Shown here: positions 8,121-16,089 of the stretch, piece after piece
How positions within the stretch are numbered: position 1 is the first letter of the stretch
Layout: each line of letters starts with the position of its first letter
The notes under the pieces: model-generated
Database searches by the model: none
What the model was told of the DNA's origin: nothing
The model's input: the letters and a program-made list of their open reading frames with translations, nothing else
Assembly (NCBI GenBank): GCA_026394605.1
Contig: JAPKXY010000052.1
Location: 1 to 35,794 of the forward strand
Length of the DNA: 35,794 nt
Direction of reading: 5' to 3'
Origin: Methanoregula sp.
GTDB lineage: Archaea; Halobacteriota; Methanomicrobia; Methanomicrobiales; Methanospirillaceae
Translations under genes and position numbers: made by a program

Positions 8121-8127
8121 ATTTAAA
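8121..8127 (-). promoter_or_regulatory. TATA box for a leaderless transcript
   Basis: ATTTAAA on the plus strand (TTTAAAT on the minus) is centred 26 bases from the ATG at 8098. Archaeal transcription starts about 26 bases from the TATA centre, placing the start site at the start codon. Confidence 0.5.
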
Positions 8128-8480
8128 CATGGTGCAGATTTGGGAGATTTAAGGTATAGTACAATCACTGGCCCGCGCGGAGGTTGAGACAATCACCGAC
8201 AATACCCCTCAGGAGAACAAAATGCCGGGCACCTGGAACAGGGTGTGTAGAACAGACCCTGCCCCCTCATTACCCTGAACGGGGAAGTATCCCCCTGGCA
8301 TCAGCTTCACTTTATTCCAGATCTTGTTATAAATGGTTCCCGCGATGGTTGAATTCCCCTCATCAAGTGGCAGCAATGTGTATGAATCCATGAATGAAAT
8401 GCTTCAAACACCCTTACCATGGCATAGAGCTGGATACGGAAAATCCAATCTGGAGAAAAATGGAACCTATAGGTTTTTAT
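8128..8480. other. noncoding gap of ~350 bases between divergent genes
   Basis: No convincing gene was found. Both strands carry open frames of about 60 codons (for example minus strand 8209-8391), but with mixed third-position bases and no ribosome-binding site or recognisable protein. A GC-rich patch at about 8255-8305 (GGGG/CCCC complementary runs) could fold but matches no RNA I recognise. Confidence 0.3.
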
Positions 8481-8482
8481 TT

Positions 8483-8489
8483 TTTTAAA
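8483..8489 (+). promoter_or_regulatory. TATA box for a leaderless transcript
   Basis: TTTTAAA lies in an AT-rich stretch and is centred about 25 bases before the ATG at 8511. No Shine-Dalgarno motif precedes that ATG, so transcription and translation probably start at the same place. Confidence 0.5.
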
Positions 8490-8510
8490 CGCAAACTATC
8501 CTGATCTGAT

Positions 8511-8939
8511 ATGGGTTCTTCACAGGATATCATGAACACATTCATTGGACGGGAGATCGCGAGCAATTTTTCTCAGAGCGATGGATGGGCAATCGCCCAA
8601 TCACGTACATTATCCGGATACAACCGGATGTTTGTGATCGAACGGTTTACCAGGGGAACAAAAGAAACAGTAAAACTTGGTGTAACGTTTGACCGGTCGG
8701 TACCGCAAGACCTTATCGACCTCGTTGCCGCAACCATGACTGGAGATACCTCGTTCTCATCGGCAAAACTCCGTTATGAGATGATAGTTCCCAGGAATAC
8801 CGACATTTCAAGGGTACCTGCATCATGGAGGATCCACTACATGAATGCCTTCGCATTTGAGGGTAATTCACTGGTCTGGCAGAAAAAACCGATAACAAAA
8901 CCTAAAGAAGAGGCGGTTGCAACAATTGGCGTGCAGTAA
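8511..8939 (+). CDS. hypothetical protein, 142 residues
   Basis: Soluble protein without signal peptide or membrane helix. It shows an alternating strand/helix pattern: 'GWAIAQSRTLSGYNRMFVIERF', 'TVKLGVTFDRSVPQDLIDLVA', then 'LRYEMIVPRNTDISRVPASWRIHYM'. The C-terminal ~20 residues are Lys/Pro-rich and probably flexible. I recognise no family. The first ATG is chosen because it sits at the expected start site of a leaderless message; the ATG at 8532 (MNTFIGRE) is the alternative. Two T-tracts (8940-8946 and 8952-8957) follow the stop. Third-position GC is lower than in neighbouring genes, so it may be less conserved or acquired. Confidence 0.65.
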   Translation: MGSSQDIMNTFIGREIASNFSQSDGWAIAQSRTLSGYNRMFVIERFTRGTKETVKLGVTFDRSVPQDLIDLVAATMTGDTSFSSAKLRYEMIVPRNTDISRVPASWRIHYMNAFAFEGNSLVWQKKPITKPKEEAVATIGVQ

Positions 8940-8957
8940 TTTTTTTATTGGTTTTTT
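8940..8957 (+). terminator. double T-tract terminator
   Basis: T7 (8940-8946) and T6 (8952-8957) follow directly on the TAA stop. Paired T-tracts are typical strong archaeal terminators. Confidence 0.55.
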
Positions 8958-9024
8958 CACCAAGAGGAGTATGCGGTTCCCATAAAATCCATTATCCCGC
9001 ATATCCCAACATTATAGGATTCTG

Positions 9025-10193
9025 ATGCGGATACCAATACAATCGGTCACACCCACAACCGGCAGCGCGGAGATTATCGGGTGGGTACACGAGGTGCGGG
9101 ACCTCGGCGGTCTTACCTTCTTTTTAATACGCGACAGGACTGGCATCATCCAGGTCACCATCCCGAAAAAGAAAGCAAGTGAGGCAGTGCTCGCTGCTGC
9201 AAAAGCTGTCTCCCGCGAGTCCGTGGTGCGGGTATCCGGCACGGTGAAGGCAATCGACAAGGCACCTGGCGGCAGGGAACTCGTACCCGAAACATTCGAA
9301 ATCCTGAGTATGAGCGAAAGCCCACTTCCTCTTGATGTGGTTGAGAAGGTACCGGCAGAGCTCGATACCCGGCTCGATGCACGGTTCCTCGACGCAAGAA
9401 GACCCCGGGTCACCGCGGTGTTCCAGATCCGCAGTGCCGCAATGGAGGCGATCAACGATTTCTTTTTCAGGCAGGGATTCATCCAGATCACCACCCCCAA
9501 GATCGTTGCCGCTGCCACCGAGGGGGGGACCGAACTTTTTCCTATAGCATATTTCGATAAGGAGGCGTTCCTCAACCAGAGTCCGCAGCTCTACAAGCAG
9601 ATGATGATGGCAGCGGGTTTTGAAAAGGTCTTCGAGATCGGACCGCGTACGGGCACATCAAAACCAGCTGTGGCGACCAGCTCGCAAACCTTGAGTGTAC
9701 AGATTTTGAGGTGCCCCAATCCCCATTCCCACGGCTCCCATATGCAGAAGCAATCGCGATCGCGCAGAAGAAAATTGAGGACCCCATCCAATACGGAGAT
9801 GATATCAGTTCCGCTGCCGAACGGGCAATTGGTGCAGAGATGGGCGCGCACTACTTTATCGTTGACTGGCCCACAGAGATCCGCCCGTACTACGCGATGC
9901 CGTATGAGAATGATCCGTCTGTCTGCAAAGCGTTCGACCTGATGCACCCAAGAATGGAGCTTGCAAGCGGTGCGGAGCGCGTCCATCTGCACGACCTGCT
10001 TGTGCAGCAGATCAGAAAAAAGGGTCTGAACCCCGAGAACTTCGAATTCTACCTGCGCCCGTTCCGGTACGGCATGCCGCCTCACGCTGGATGGGGATTG
10101 GGGGTGGAGCGTCTCATTATGACGATGCTTTCGCTTTCCAACGTGCGGGAGGCGGTGCTTTTCCCGCGCGACATGCACCGGCTTGGTCCCTGA
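9025..10193 (+). pseudogene. aspS: aspartyl-tRNA synthetase gene with internal deletion and frameshift
   Basis: The N-terminal part (9025 to ~9645) encodes an OB-fold anticodon-binding domain ('GWVHEVRDLGGLTFFLIRDRTG') and class II motif 1 up to 'QLYKQMMMAAGFEKVFEIGP'. The homologous reading then moves to the next frame ('AYGHIKTSCGDQLANLE', from ~9645) and runs to 10193 with motif 3 'GWGLGVERLIM'. Joined, they give ~389 residues against ~430 for archaeal AspRS. Missing is the ~43-residue stretch holding motif 2 (usually FRAE..DT.RHLNE), which contacts ATP and the tRNA end, so neither piece can be active. Without repair the first frame runs to 9942 and the second could start only at GTG 9711. 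His22, and Pro in 'DKAPGG', resemble discriminating (Asp-only) enzymes. Assembly error is possible. Confidence 0.85.
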
Positions 10194-10253
10194 CCACATA
10201 CTATTTTTGCGCAGGGGTCGACCCGGAACTACAACAGGTTACCGGTACTGGGT

Positions 10254-11159
10254 ATGGCTAAGGACTATTTCATCAACAAAGTGCTGGCGACAACGGTTGT
10301 CGGCAGTTACCCGGTCTTGAAAGGCAGGGGTTTGAGGAGCCTCCTTGACCCACTGCGCCCTGCGGTCGAGACGGCAGTCGCTGACCAATTGAGAGCAGGG
10401 ATCGACATCATCTCGGACGGGCAGGTCCGGGGCGACATGATCCAGGCGTTCACCGCAAAACTTCCCGGCATCAAGGGGCAGGAGGTTGTCGGGAAGGTAC
10501 AGCCCGCGGCTGGGTCGATCACTGCGGGCGACACGAAATATGCGCTCACAAAAGCCCCGAGAGTGAAGGGTATTATCACAGGACCAACGACGCTTGCTCA
10601 CGGGCTCCATATCAGCACCCCCACATACCGGAACAAGGAGGAGCTCGCTCTCGACCTCGCTGCTACGCTCGCCGTTGAAGCACGGGCACTTGAGGCGGCG
10701 GGCGTGACCCTGATCCAGATCGATGAGCCGATCTTCTCGACCGGCATCGCGGACCTTGCCGTGGGAAAACAGGCGATTGGAGTCATCACGTCCGCGATCC
10801 GCATTCCGACCTGCATGCATGTCTGCGGGAATCTGGGAAATGTAATTGATGAGATCCTGAAGTTCAATGTGAACGTGTTCGACTTCGAATTCTCAAACAA
10901 TTTGGCAAACCTCGATCTCCTCTCCCGTCGGGATCTCTTTGGGCGGATGATTGGGTATGGCTGCGTGGACTCGAGTACAGATACCGTCGAGAGCGTTGCC
11001 GGGATCAGGCAGCGGATAGAGAAAGGCATGGAGATTTTCGGGCCTAACGCGATGCTCATCGATCCCGACTGTGGTATGCGGATGCGGTCGCGGGATGCAG
11101 CATTTGCCAAGCTTAAAAATATGGTCGAGGCAGCCCGCGAGATCAGGCTCTCGTTATAA
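10254..11159 (+). CDS. folate-independent core methionine synthase (MetE C-terminal type)
   Basis: 301 residues, equal to the catalytic C-terminal half of MetE with no N-terminal folate domain. Zinc ligands are visible as His189 and Cys191 in 'CMHVCGN', Glu212 in 'FDFEFSNN' and Cys273 in 'DPDCGM'. 'GSYPVLKGRG' at residues 17-26 and 'DEPIFS' are further family motifs. Short enzymes of this kind in methanogens (MTH775 of Methanothermobacter; the MesA group) take the methyl group from a methyl-corrinoid, probably MtrA, to make methionine from homocysteine. It follows aspS by 60 bases on the same strand and may share its transcript. It ends convergently with the KaiC-like gene, with A/T runs at 11158-11170 as a shared terminator. 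The symbol is withheld because the subgroup was not checked. Confidence 0.88.
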   Translation: MAKDYFINKVLATTVVGSYPVLKGRGLRSLLDPLRPAVETAVADQLRAGIDIISDGQVRGDMIQAFTAKLPGIKGQEVVGKVQPAAGSITAGDTKYALTKAPRVKGIITGPTTLAHGLHISTPTYRNKEELALDLAATLAVEARALEAAGVTLIQIDEPIFSTGIADLAVGKQAIGVITSAIRIPTCMHVCGNLGNVIDEILKFNVNVFDFEFSNNLANLDLLSRRDLFGRMIGYGCVDSSTDTVESVAGIRQRIEKGMEIFGPNAMLIDPDCGMRMRSRDAAFAKLKNMVEAAREIRLSL

Positions 11160-11170
11160 AAAAGGAAAAA
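11158..11170 (-). terminator. T-rich tracts between convergent genes
   Basis: Read on the minus strand, T5 and T6 tracts (plus-strand A5 and A6) directly follow the stop codon of the KaiC-like gene. This suits archaeal termination. Confidence 0.4.
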
Positions 11171-11803
11171 TTACACGACGCGCGATGTTGTCGACGCTTC
11201 AATCCCGTGATCGGTGATGATGAAAGGCAGCAGGCGCTGTGGTGCCGCGGCATCCTTGATCTTATGCACGGCAAGCGTCCGCTCAATTTCACTCTGGTGG
11301 GCTTCCGACCTGAGCTCGAGGACGATATCAGCAGCCCGCATGAGCCGCGTCATCTCCATCGGCGTGTGGATGTCGGTATATACGATGACCATCAGGTTGG
11401 CGCCGCGTTTGCGCATTTCGTCACGGGCGACATGTAAAAATTTCAGCGCGCCATCGATGCCGTATTTGATGACGACTGTGGAAAGCGAATCCACGATGAT
11501 CCTCCCTCCCGCCATCTGCTGGACGTACATTTCAGGATGGAGTTCCGTGGCATCAACCATGCCAACTTCCGTATCTCCATCGTTCATTATGTACGTGCCC
11601 TCCTCCCCTTCCACTTTCCAGAACTGCTGAGCTGCAATATCGACACCCGACAGCGGCGTCCCGTACACCATGATGATCGAGCCTGGCGGGTATCCTCCGT
11701 CAAGCAGGAGGTCGAGCCCAACGATGCCGGTCGATCGCTTCTTTGGCTTGCCGCTGATGGGCACGTCCACAATCTGGCTTTTGGTGTCCACAGGGGATTG
11801 CAC
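11171..11803 (-). CDS. KaiC/RadA-like RecA-fold protein with degenerate P-loop
   Basis: 210 residues with the single-domain KaiC layout: 'STGIVGLDLLLDGGYPPGSIIMVYG' (residues ~24-48), a Walker A position, a Walker B strand 'RIIVDSLSTV' (101-110), and late strands 'ANLMVIVYTD' and 'ADIVLELRSE'. The Walker A region reads GTPLSGVDIA (48-57) instead of GxxGxGKT/S, so the lysine and Thr/Ser that bind ATP phosphates are gone. It may bind nucleotide weakly or act as a non-catalytic partner. Many archaeal KaiC-like proteins sit near signalling or motility genes; none here. GTG start at 11803 is supported by a TATA box ~26 bases upstream, implying a leaderless message. Fold is confident, role unknown. 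Confidence 0.78.
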   Translation of the reverse strand: MQSPVDTKSQIVDVPISGKPKKRSTGIVGLDLLLDGGYPPGSIIMVYGTPLSGVDIAAQQFWKVEGEEGTYIMNDGDTEVGMVDATELHPEMYVQQMAGGRIIVDSLSTVVIKYGIDGALKFLHVARDEMRKRGANLMVIVYTDIHTPMEMTRLMRAADIVLELRSEAHQSEIERTLAVHKIKDAAAPQRLLPFIITDHGIEASTTSRVV

Positions 11804-11825
11804 CGGCTAATATTTTTAACAGGTC

Positions 11826-11833
11826 ATTTAAAT
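11826..11833 (-). promoter_or_regulatory. TATA box for the KaiC-like gene
   Basis: The palindromic ATTTAAAT is centred 26-27 bases upstream of the GTG at 11803 on the minus strand. Spacing fits a leaderless transcript and supports the GTG start. Confidence 0.5.
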
Positions 11834-11883
11834 GGTTTGTGCCGATTTTACCCGATTTGTCGCAGAATATCCCACGGATTCGG

Positions 11884-12057
11884 TCAAGCGCCGTGCCCGC
11901 AGCAGGTTTCCCGGAGCGTCCGGCGCAGCAGCTTGTACTCTGCAAGGTGTTCGCGGAACCTGCCGTTGCTGTTGGTCTCGTTGCGTGACGGGCAGACGAG
12001 AGCAGCTTTTGCCGCCGGGACGCTTTTGGCATCAGGAAGGGTGGTCACGTTTGCCAT
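11884..12057 (-). CDS. probable small protein, 57 residues
   Basis: A short open frame lies about 80 bases upstream of the KaiC-like gene on the same strand. It reads MANVTTLPDAKSVPAAK... and ends ...LRETCCGHGA, with a central 'FREHLAEYKLLRRTLRE' stretch that should form a basic amphipathic helix. About three quarters of its codons end in G or C, matching real genes in this window, and AGGTG lies about ten bases before the ATG. Three cysteines, two adjacent near the C-terminus, could bind metal, but the spacing fits no standard motif. No homologue is recognised. It could encode a partner or regulator of the KaiC-like protein, or be chance. Confidence 0.45.
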   Translation of the reverse strand: MANVTTLPDAKSVPAAKAALVCPSRNETNSNGRFREHLAEYKLLRRTLRETCCGHGA

Positions 12058-12203
12058 CGGCAGATCGCACCTGTGCTGAGTGATACGGGATTGGGAGCCG
12101 GGGTATTGAGGTGTTCATTTTCTGTTTTTGGACCTATAATCCGGATCAGGGATAGCAGGATCCGGCATTCGCTGAAAACAGTAACAACGTAAAATAAACA
12201 AAA

Positions 12204-12215
12204 TTATACATAAAT
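12204..12215 (+). promoter_or_regulatory. TATA box for the PGF-type lipoprotein gene
   Basis: TTATACATAAAT is centred about 25 bases upstream of the ATG at 12235, in an A-rich context. The spacing implies a leaderless message and favours 12235 over the ATG at 12250. The remainder of 12058-12203 shows nothing convincing. Confidence 0.5.
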
Positions 12216-12234
12216 AAAAGCGGATCCTAATCCT

Positions 12235-13215
12235 ATGCCAGTGACTGTCATGAAAAGAGGGAACTATGCCGCCGCAATTGCCCTCCTTTCCGTACTCGTC
12301 GCGGTCGTGATGGTTGCGACCAGCGGGTGCTTAAAGGAGAGTGCGGTCGCCGTCACCGGCATCAATGTCGGCGCGGAGAAGATCACCGGTTCACAGGTGA
12401 CCCTGAACGTGACGACCGACGTCGAGAACACGTACGGGGTTTCTGCCGGTGTCACCCGGGTCCAGCTCAAGGTCTACGATACCGAGACGGGCCTTGTCGT
12501 CGTCGATGAAACCGGGGATGCCGGCTTGCTGGGGGTCCGGGGCGCTGGATCGATCTCGCAGACCATCGTGCTACCAAGGAAAGGCTCGTACCGGCTTGAG
12601 AGCACGGTCTACGAGAATAACCAGCGGAAAGGCAGGGGGGAGATCACGATCTACAACCTCGAACGGCTGACACCGGACAATCAGGAACCGGGGCTTCTGA
12701 TCTCGGATATTGATTTCCTGGTAAAAGGCGTGAACGCAGGAAAGGTTGGGATTCAGACGGATATCTACTTCACCAACGAGAACCCGGCCGCAAACGGCCC
12801 GTTCGATGTCGAGGTCAAGGCAAAGGAGGCAGATGCCCATCTGCTTGCCGATAAGCAGCGGACCCGCGTGGAGTTGATCCGGCCGGAGGCGACGACAATA
12901 GCTTCGGTAACCCTCTCGGTACCAGACCAGTACAACTACGTCTTCGAGGTGCTGATCTGGAAGAATGACGCTATCGTGAAGCGCGGGGAGGGGCTCGTCC
13001 AGCTCCGGCCGGGAACGGTCATGAGCACCAATACCCAGTTTGTCACGAAGAAGATCGAGACCAGTAAGTTTGTCACCGACATTACCCAGCCATCGGTCGT
13101 CTCGCTCCCGCAGCCGTACACGACGGCCCGGACACCCGGGTTTACCGGGCTCCTTGCCATTATCGCCCTTGGGTCGCTTGCTGTTGTGTATATCATCCGG
13201 AGGCAAAAACCATGA
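12235..13215 (+). CDS. surface lipoprotein with PGF-CTERM-like C-terminal anchor
   Basis: 326 residues. An N-terminal signal peptide ends in VATSGC, so Cys32 is a likely lipidated residue. The body (~35-290) is beta-rich with two Ig-like halves ('ITGSQVTLNVTTDVENTYG' and 'VGIQTDIYFTNENPA'), as in archaeal surface proteins. The C-terminus has TPGF (about residues 300-303), then a hydrophobic helix and 'IIRRQKP'. This is the PGF-CTERM layout recognised by archaeosortase A, which removes the helix and adds a lipid. Having both a lipobox and a sorting signal suggests anchoring at both ends. The next gene overlaps by four bases (ATGA), so the pair is translationally coupled. Function is unknown; export is confident. 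Confidence 0.78.
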   Translation: MPVTVMKRGNYAAAIALLSVLVAVVMVATSGCLKESAVAVTGINVGAEKITGSQVTLNVTTDVENTYGVSAGVTRVQLKVYDTETGLVVVDETGDAGLLGVRGAGSISQTIVLPRKGSYRLESTVYENNQRKGRGEITIYNLERLTPDNQEPGLLISDIDFLVKGVNAGKVGIQTDIYFTNENPAANGPFDVEVKAKEADAHLLADKQRTRVELIRPEATTIASVTLSVPDQYNYVFEVLIWKNDAIVKRGEGLVQLRPGTVMSTNTQFVTKKIETSKFVTDITQPSVVSLPQPYTTARTPGFTGLLAIIALGSLAVVYIIRRQKP

Positions 13216-13499
13216 GTGAAAATACCGGTTCTCTCCCGGAGAATACCGTTCCTCAGGCCGGGCTGGTCACCAAGCCACCCGCAGCCGGGAAAAAACCGGG
13301 CGCCGAATGGTTCTCGGCCCTGTACGCGATTATCCTGCTCTTTGTTTTCATCGCCGCATTCCAGCTCTACTTCTCGCTGCAGGATATCATCCGGACCTGG
13401 ATTTCCGACCAGTTCGTGCCGGTCTTTAACGCCGTGTACTATATTGTGATCATTGTCGTTGGGATCTGGCTCATCCGGGATTATATCCGGCGCCAATAA
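13212..13499 (+). CDS. small two-helix membrane protein coupled to the lipoprotein gene
   Basis: 95 residues: a polar, Pro-rich N-terminal ~32 residues, one transmembrane helix (~36-55), a short loop with 'LQDIIRTWISDQFVP' and a second helix (~72-90) ending in the basic 'RDYIRRQ'. The start codon overlaps the stop of the upstream lipoprotein gene, so the two are made together and probably act together in the envelope. No family is recognised. A T5 tract follows the stop. Confidence 0.7.
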   Translation: MSENTGSLPENTVPQAGLVTKPPAAGKKPGAEWFSALYAIILLFVFIAAFQLYFSLQDIIRTWISDQFVPVFNAVYYIVIIVVGIWLIRDYIRRQ

Positions 13500-13549
13500 A
13501 TCCCATTTTTACCGGGAAAAGACCCTGTATCATACCGCGATCCGCACCT

Positions 13550-13580
13550 GCCGGTCATCTTCACGGACCGGCGTGCCGGT
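13550..13580. repeat. alternative hairpins between convergent genes
   Basis: GCCGGTC (13550-13556) can pair with GACCGGC (13566-13572) across a nine-base loop. ACCGGC (13567-13572) can instead pair with GCCGGT (13575-13580) across two bases. The two folds exclude each other. The position between convergent gene ends suggests a transcript-end structure. Confidence 0.35.
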
Positions 13581-13600
13581 GTTATGGAAAACCTGGCGGG

Positions 13601-13606
13601 AAAAAA
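13601..13606 (-). terminator. T6 tract after CDC48 gene
   Basis: On the minus strand TTTTTT lies seven bases beyond the CDC48 stop codon, a likely T-tract terminator. Confidence 0.4.
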
Positions 13607-13612
13607 GGGGAG

Positions 13613-16042
13613 TTACTGGTATTCCGGCGGCTGCACCTGTTTGGGCAGCCCGCCTTTGAAGTGTTGCTGGATCTTGCCGTAATAGTCTCTCAGCCGCTCG
13701 TTCATCATCGGGTGCACTTTCTTCTGGGCTTCCTCAAAGTGGCGCATGGTGATTGTTGTTGCACCTTCACGGAGTGCAAGCATGCCAGCTTCGCGGCAGA
13801 GCGTTTCAAGATCCGATCCCACGAAACCTTCGGTGTTCTGTGCCAGTGTTGTAATAAACGTTGTGTGTTTCCGATCTGAAAGTACAAGCGCTTTCTCATG
13901 CATCGACTCGGCGATCCTGCGTCGGCGTGCACCGATAGCTAGCCCGGCACCTTTTTCAGATTTTTGTTCGATTGTTTCGAGGAGTTCTTCAATACTTACC
14001 TTCCGGTCCTTACCCCATTTTTCAACGAGTTCGCCGACGGCGTCTTCAGTATATCCAGCCGTGAGTCGGACAACCTCCTCAAATACGGATCCCTCAAGCG
14101 GCATAAACCGCGTGTGGATCCCGATGATCTTTTTACGGTCATCGATTGTAGGCTCTCCGATATAGACAAGCCGGTCGAATCTTCCCGCACGTAAAAGCGC
14201 CGGGTCCACGATATCCGGTCGGTTGGTCGCACCCATCACCACGACATCCTTGAGCTCTACAAGCCCGTCCATTTCAGTCAGGATCTGGTTGAGTACGTTA
14301 TCGATCACATGCGAGTCGCTCGAAGAGCCGCGGGCGGGTGCGAGTGCATCGATCTCATCAAAGAATATGATCGAAGGAGCGACCTGTCGCGCCTTTTTGA
14401 ACACCTCACGCACTGCGCGTTCGCTCTCACCCACCCATTTGGAGAGGAGTTGCGGACCGCGGATAGGGATGAAGTTTACCCCGCTCTCGCTTGCTACCGC
14501 CTTAGCAATCAGCGTCTTGCCGGTCCCCGGAGGACCGTAGAGCAATATGCCTCTGGGTGGCTCGATGCCGAGATCCTCGAACTGTTGCCTGTGCGTAAGA
14601 GGGTATTCGACAGCCTCACGCACCTCGGTCTTTGCCGATTCTAAGCCGCCTACGTGCTCCCATTTGACATGCGAGACCTCGAGCATCACTTCACGCATCG
14701 CGCTCGGTCCGACGTCGCGCTGGGCGCTGCGGAAATCGGCGGCGAGCACTTTTAAGGTGTTGAGTATCTCCTGAGGTATCTCTTTTGTGTCAAGGTCAAG
14801 AGATGGCAGGTACCGGCGCAGGGCGCGGATTGCCGCTTCGCGTGCAAGCGCCGCAAGATCGGCACCGACAAAACCGTGGGTCTGCTGGGCGAGGACTTCA
14901 AGACTTACATCTTCGGCAAGCGGCATGCCGCGGGTATGGATCTTTAAAATCTCAATCCGATCCGGTTCTGCAGGCACACCGATCTCGATCTCGCGGTCGA
15001 ACCTTCCCGGGCGGCGCAATGCCGCATCAATTGCATCCACGCGGTTCGTTGCGCCGATGACAACCACCTGCCCCCGCTCCTCCAGCCCATCCATCATGGT
15101 AAGCAGCTGGGCGACCACACGCCGCTCCACCTCTCCTGTCACTTCGTCGCGGCGGGGGGCAATCGAGTCCAGTTCATCGATGAAAATGATCGAGGGGGCA
15201 TGTTCCCTTGCCTCCTCAAAAACCTCGCGCAGGCGCTGTTCGCTTTCACCATAGTACTTGGAGATTACTTCAGGTCCTGCGATAGAAATGAAGTGTGCCC
15301 CGCTCTCACTTGCCACCGCCTTGGCAATCAGCGTCTTGCCGGTTCCCGGGGGGCCGAACAACAGTACTCCCCTGGGCGGCTCGATGCCCAGTTTCTGGAA
15401 GAGCTCGGGATGACGGAGCGGCAACTCGATCGTCTCGCGCAGGCGCTGGAGCTCGTCTTTCAGACCACCGATATCCTCATACGAGAACCGTTTCACGCCC
15501 TCAAAACCGGCGGCGGGCTTATCTGAAAACTCGATGCTTGTATTCTTGGTGATGATGACCGCTTCCTCCGGCTCGATGTCGACGACCTTGAACGCGAGGA
15601 TCTGCGGCTGGACGAAAGGGAGCCCCAGCATGATCGGCACCGAATCATTCTTCATCACCGGGAAGTCAATCAACCCGTTCATCACATGAGGGTTGTTGGC
15701 GACTGGTATCTTCTTGGGAAGGTCCTCTGGAGGAGCAAGGACCACGCGCTTTGCTTCAATCTCATCGGAAATCGTCGAGATTTTAGCGGTATCCCCGATA
15801 CCCAACCCTGCATTCATCCTCGTGAAATTATCAATCCGGATTTTTCCCTGATTCCAATCTTCCTGAAGCATTCGCCAGACCTTTGCCACCGTGCGGCGCT
15901 TCCCCTCTATCGCGACCAGGTCACCAGGAGATATTTTGAGGCGCAGCATCGTCTCGGGATCGAGCCGCGCTTTCCCACCCCCCTGGTCACCAGGGTACGC
16001 GGAGTCCACCCTCAGTGGTAATTCAAGTGGTTCTTTAGCCAT
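13613..16042 (-). CDS. CDC48/VCP-type double AAA+ ATPase
   Basis: 809 residues from the chosen start, the full family length. An N-terminal double-psi barrel/4-alpha domain (~1-185) is followed by two AAA+ modules. D1 has Walker A GPPGTGKT (~230-237) and Walker B IIFIDELD (~285-292). D2 has GPPGTGKT (~503-510) and IIFFDEID (~558-565). Both show 'GATNR' sensor 1 and 'RPGRFDR'/'RAGRFDR' arginine fingers. The hexamer unfolds proteins and in archaea feeds the proteasome or acts alone. MAKEPLEL is the natural N-terminus. A TATA box (16068-16074) lies ~29 bases upstream of this ATG; the ATG at 16057 would precede the expected transcription start. Divergent from larC. Very secure. Confidence 0.96.
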   Translation of the reverse strand: MAKEPLELPLRVDSAYPGDQGGGKARLDPETMLRLKISPGDLVAIEGKRRTVAKVWRMLQEDWNQGKIRIDNFTRMNAGLGIGDTAKISTISDEIEAKRVVLAPPEDLPKKIPVANNPHVMNGLIDFPVMKNDSVPIMLGLPFVQPQILAFKVVDIEPEEAVIITKNTSIEFSDKPAAGFEGVKRFSYEDIGGLKDELQRLRETIELPLRHPELFQKLGIEPPRGVLLFGPPGTGKTLIAKAVASESGAHFISIAGPEVISKYYGESEQRLREVFEEAREHAPSIIFIDELDSIAPRRDEVTGEVERRVVAQLLTMMDGLEERGQVVVIGATNRVDAIDAALRRPGRFDREIEIGVPAEPDRIEILKIHTRGMPLAEDVSLEVLAQQTHGFVGADLAALAREAAIRALRRYLPSLDLDTKEIPQEILNTLKVLAADFRSAQRDVGPSAMREVMLEVSHVKWEHVGGLESAKTEVREAVEYPLTHRQQFEDLGIEPPRGILLYGPPGTGKTLIAKAVASESGVNFIPIRGPQLLSKWVGESERAVREVFKKARQVAPSIIFFDEIDALAPARGSSSDSHVIDNVLNQILTEMDGLVELKDVVVMGATNRPDIVDPALLRAGRFDRLVYIGEPTIDDRKKIIGIHTRFMPLEGSVFEEVVRLTAGYTEDAVGELVEKWGKDRKVSIEELLETIEQKSEKGAGLAIGARRRRIAESMHEKALVLSDRKHTTFITTLAQNTEGFVGSDLETLCREAGMLALREGATTITMRHFEEAQKKVHPMMNERLRDYYGKIQQHFKGGLPKQVQPPEYQ

Positions 16043-16067
16043 TACATTAAAGGTCATATACGGACGG

Positions 16068-16074
16068 ATTTATA
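16068..16074 (-). promoter_or_regulatory. TATA box for CDC48 in a tight divergent spacer
   Basis: ATTTATA on the plus strand (TATAAAT on the minus) lies ~29 bases before the CDC48 start codon. The spacer to the divergent larC ATG at 16090 is only 47 bases, so the two promoters must overlap. ATATAC at about 16056-16061 may be the larC element. Confidence 0.4.
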
Positions 16075-16089
16075 GGTACTGTCATTACT

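Noticed and set aside
8255-8305. GC-rich, partly self-complementary patch, considered as a tRNA or ncRNA remnant
   Set aside because: No cloverleaf, T-loop consensus or CCA-side stem could be built.
8209-8391. 60-codon minus-strand open frame in the 8.1-8.5 kb gap
   Set aside because: Mixed third-position bases, no ribosome-binding site, no recognisable sequence; not strong enough to call a gene.
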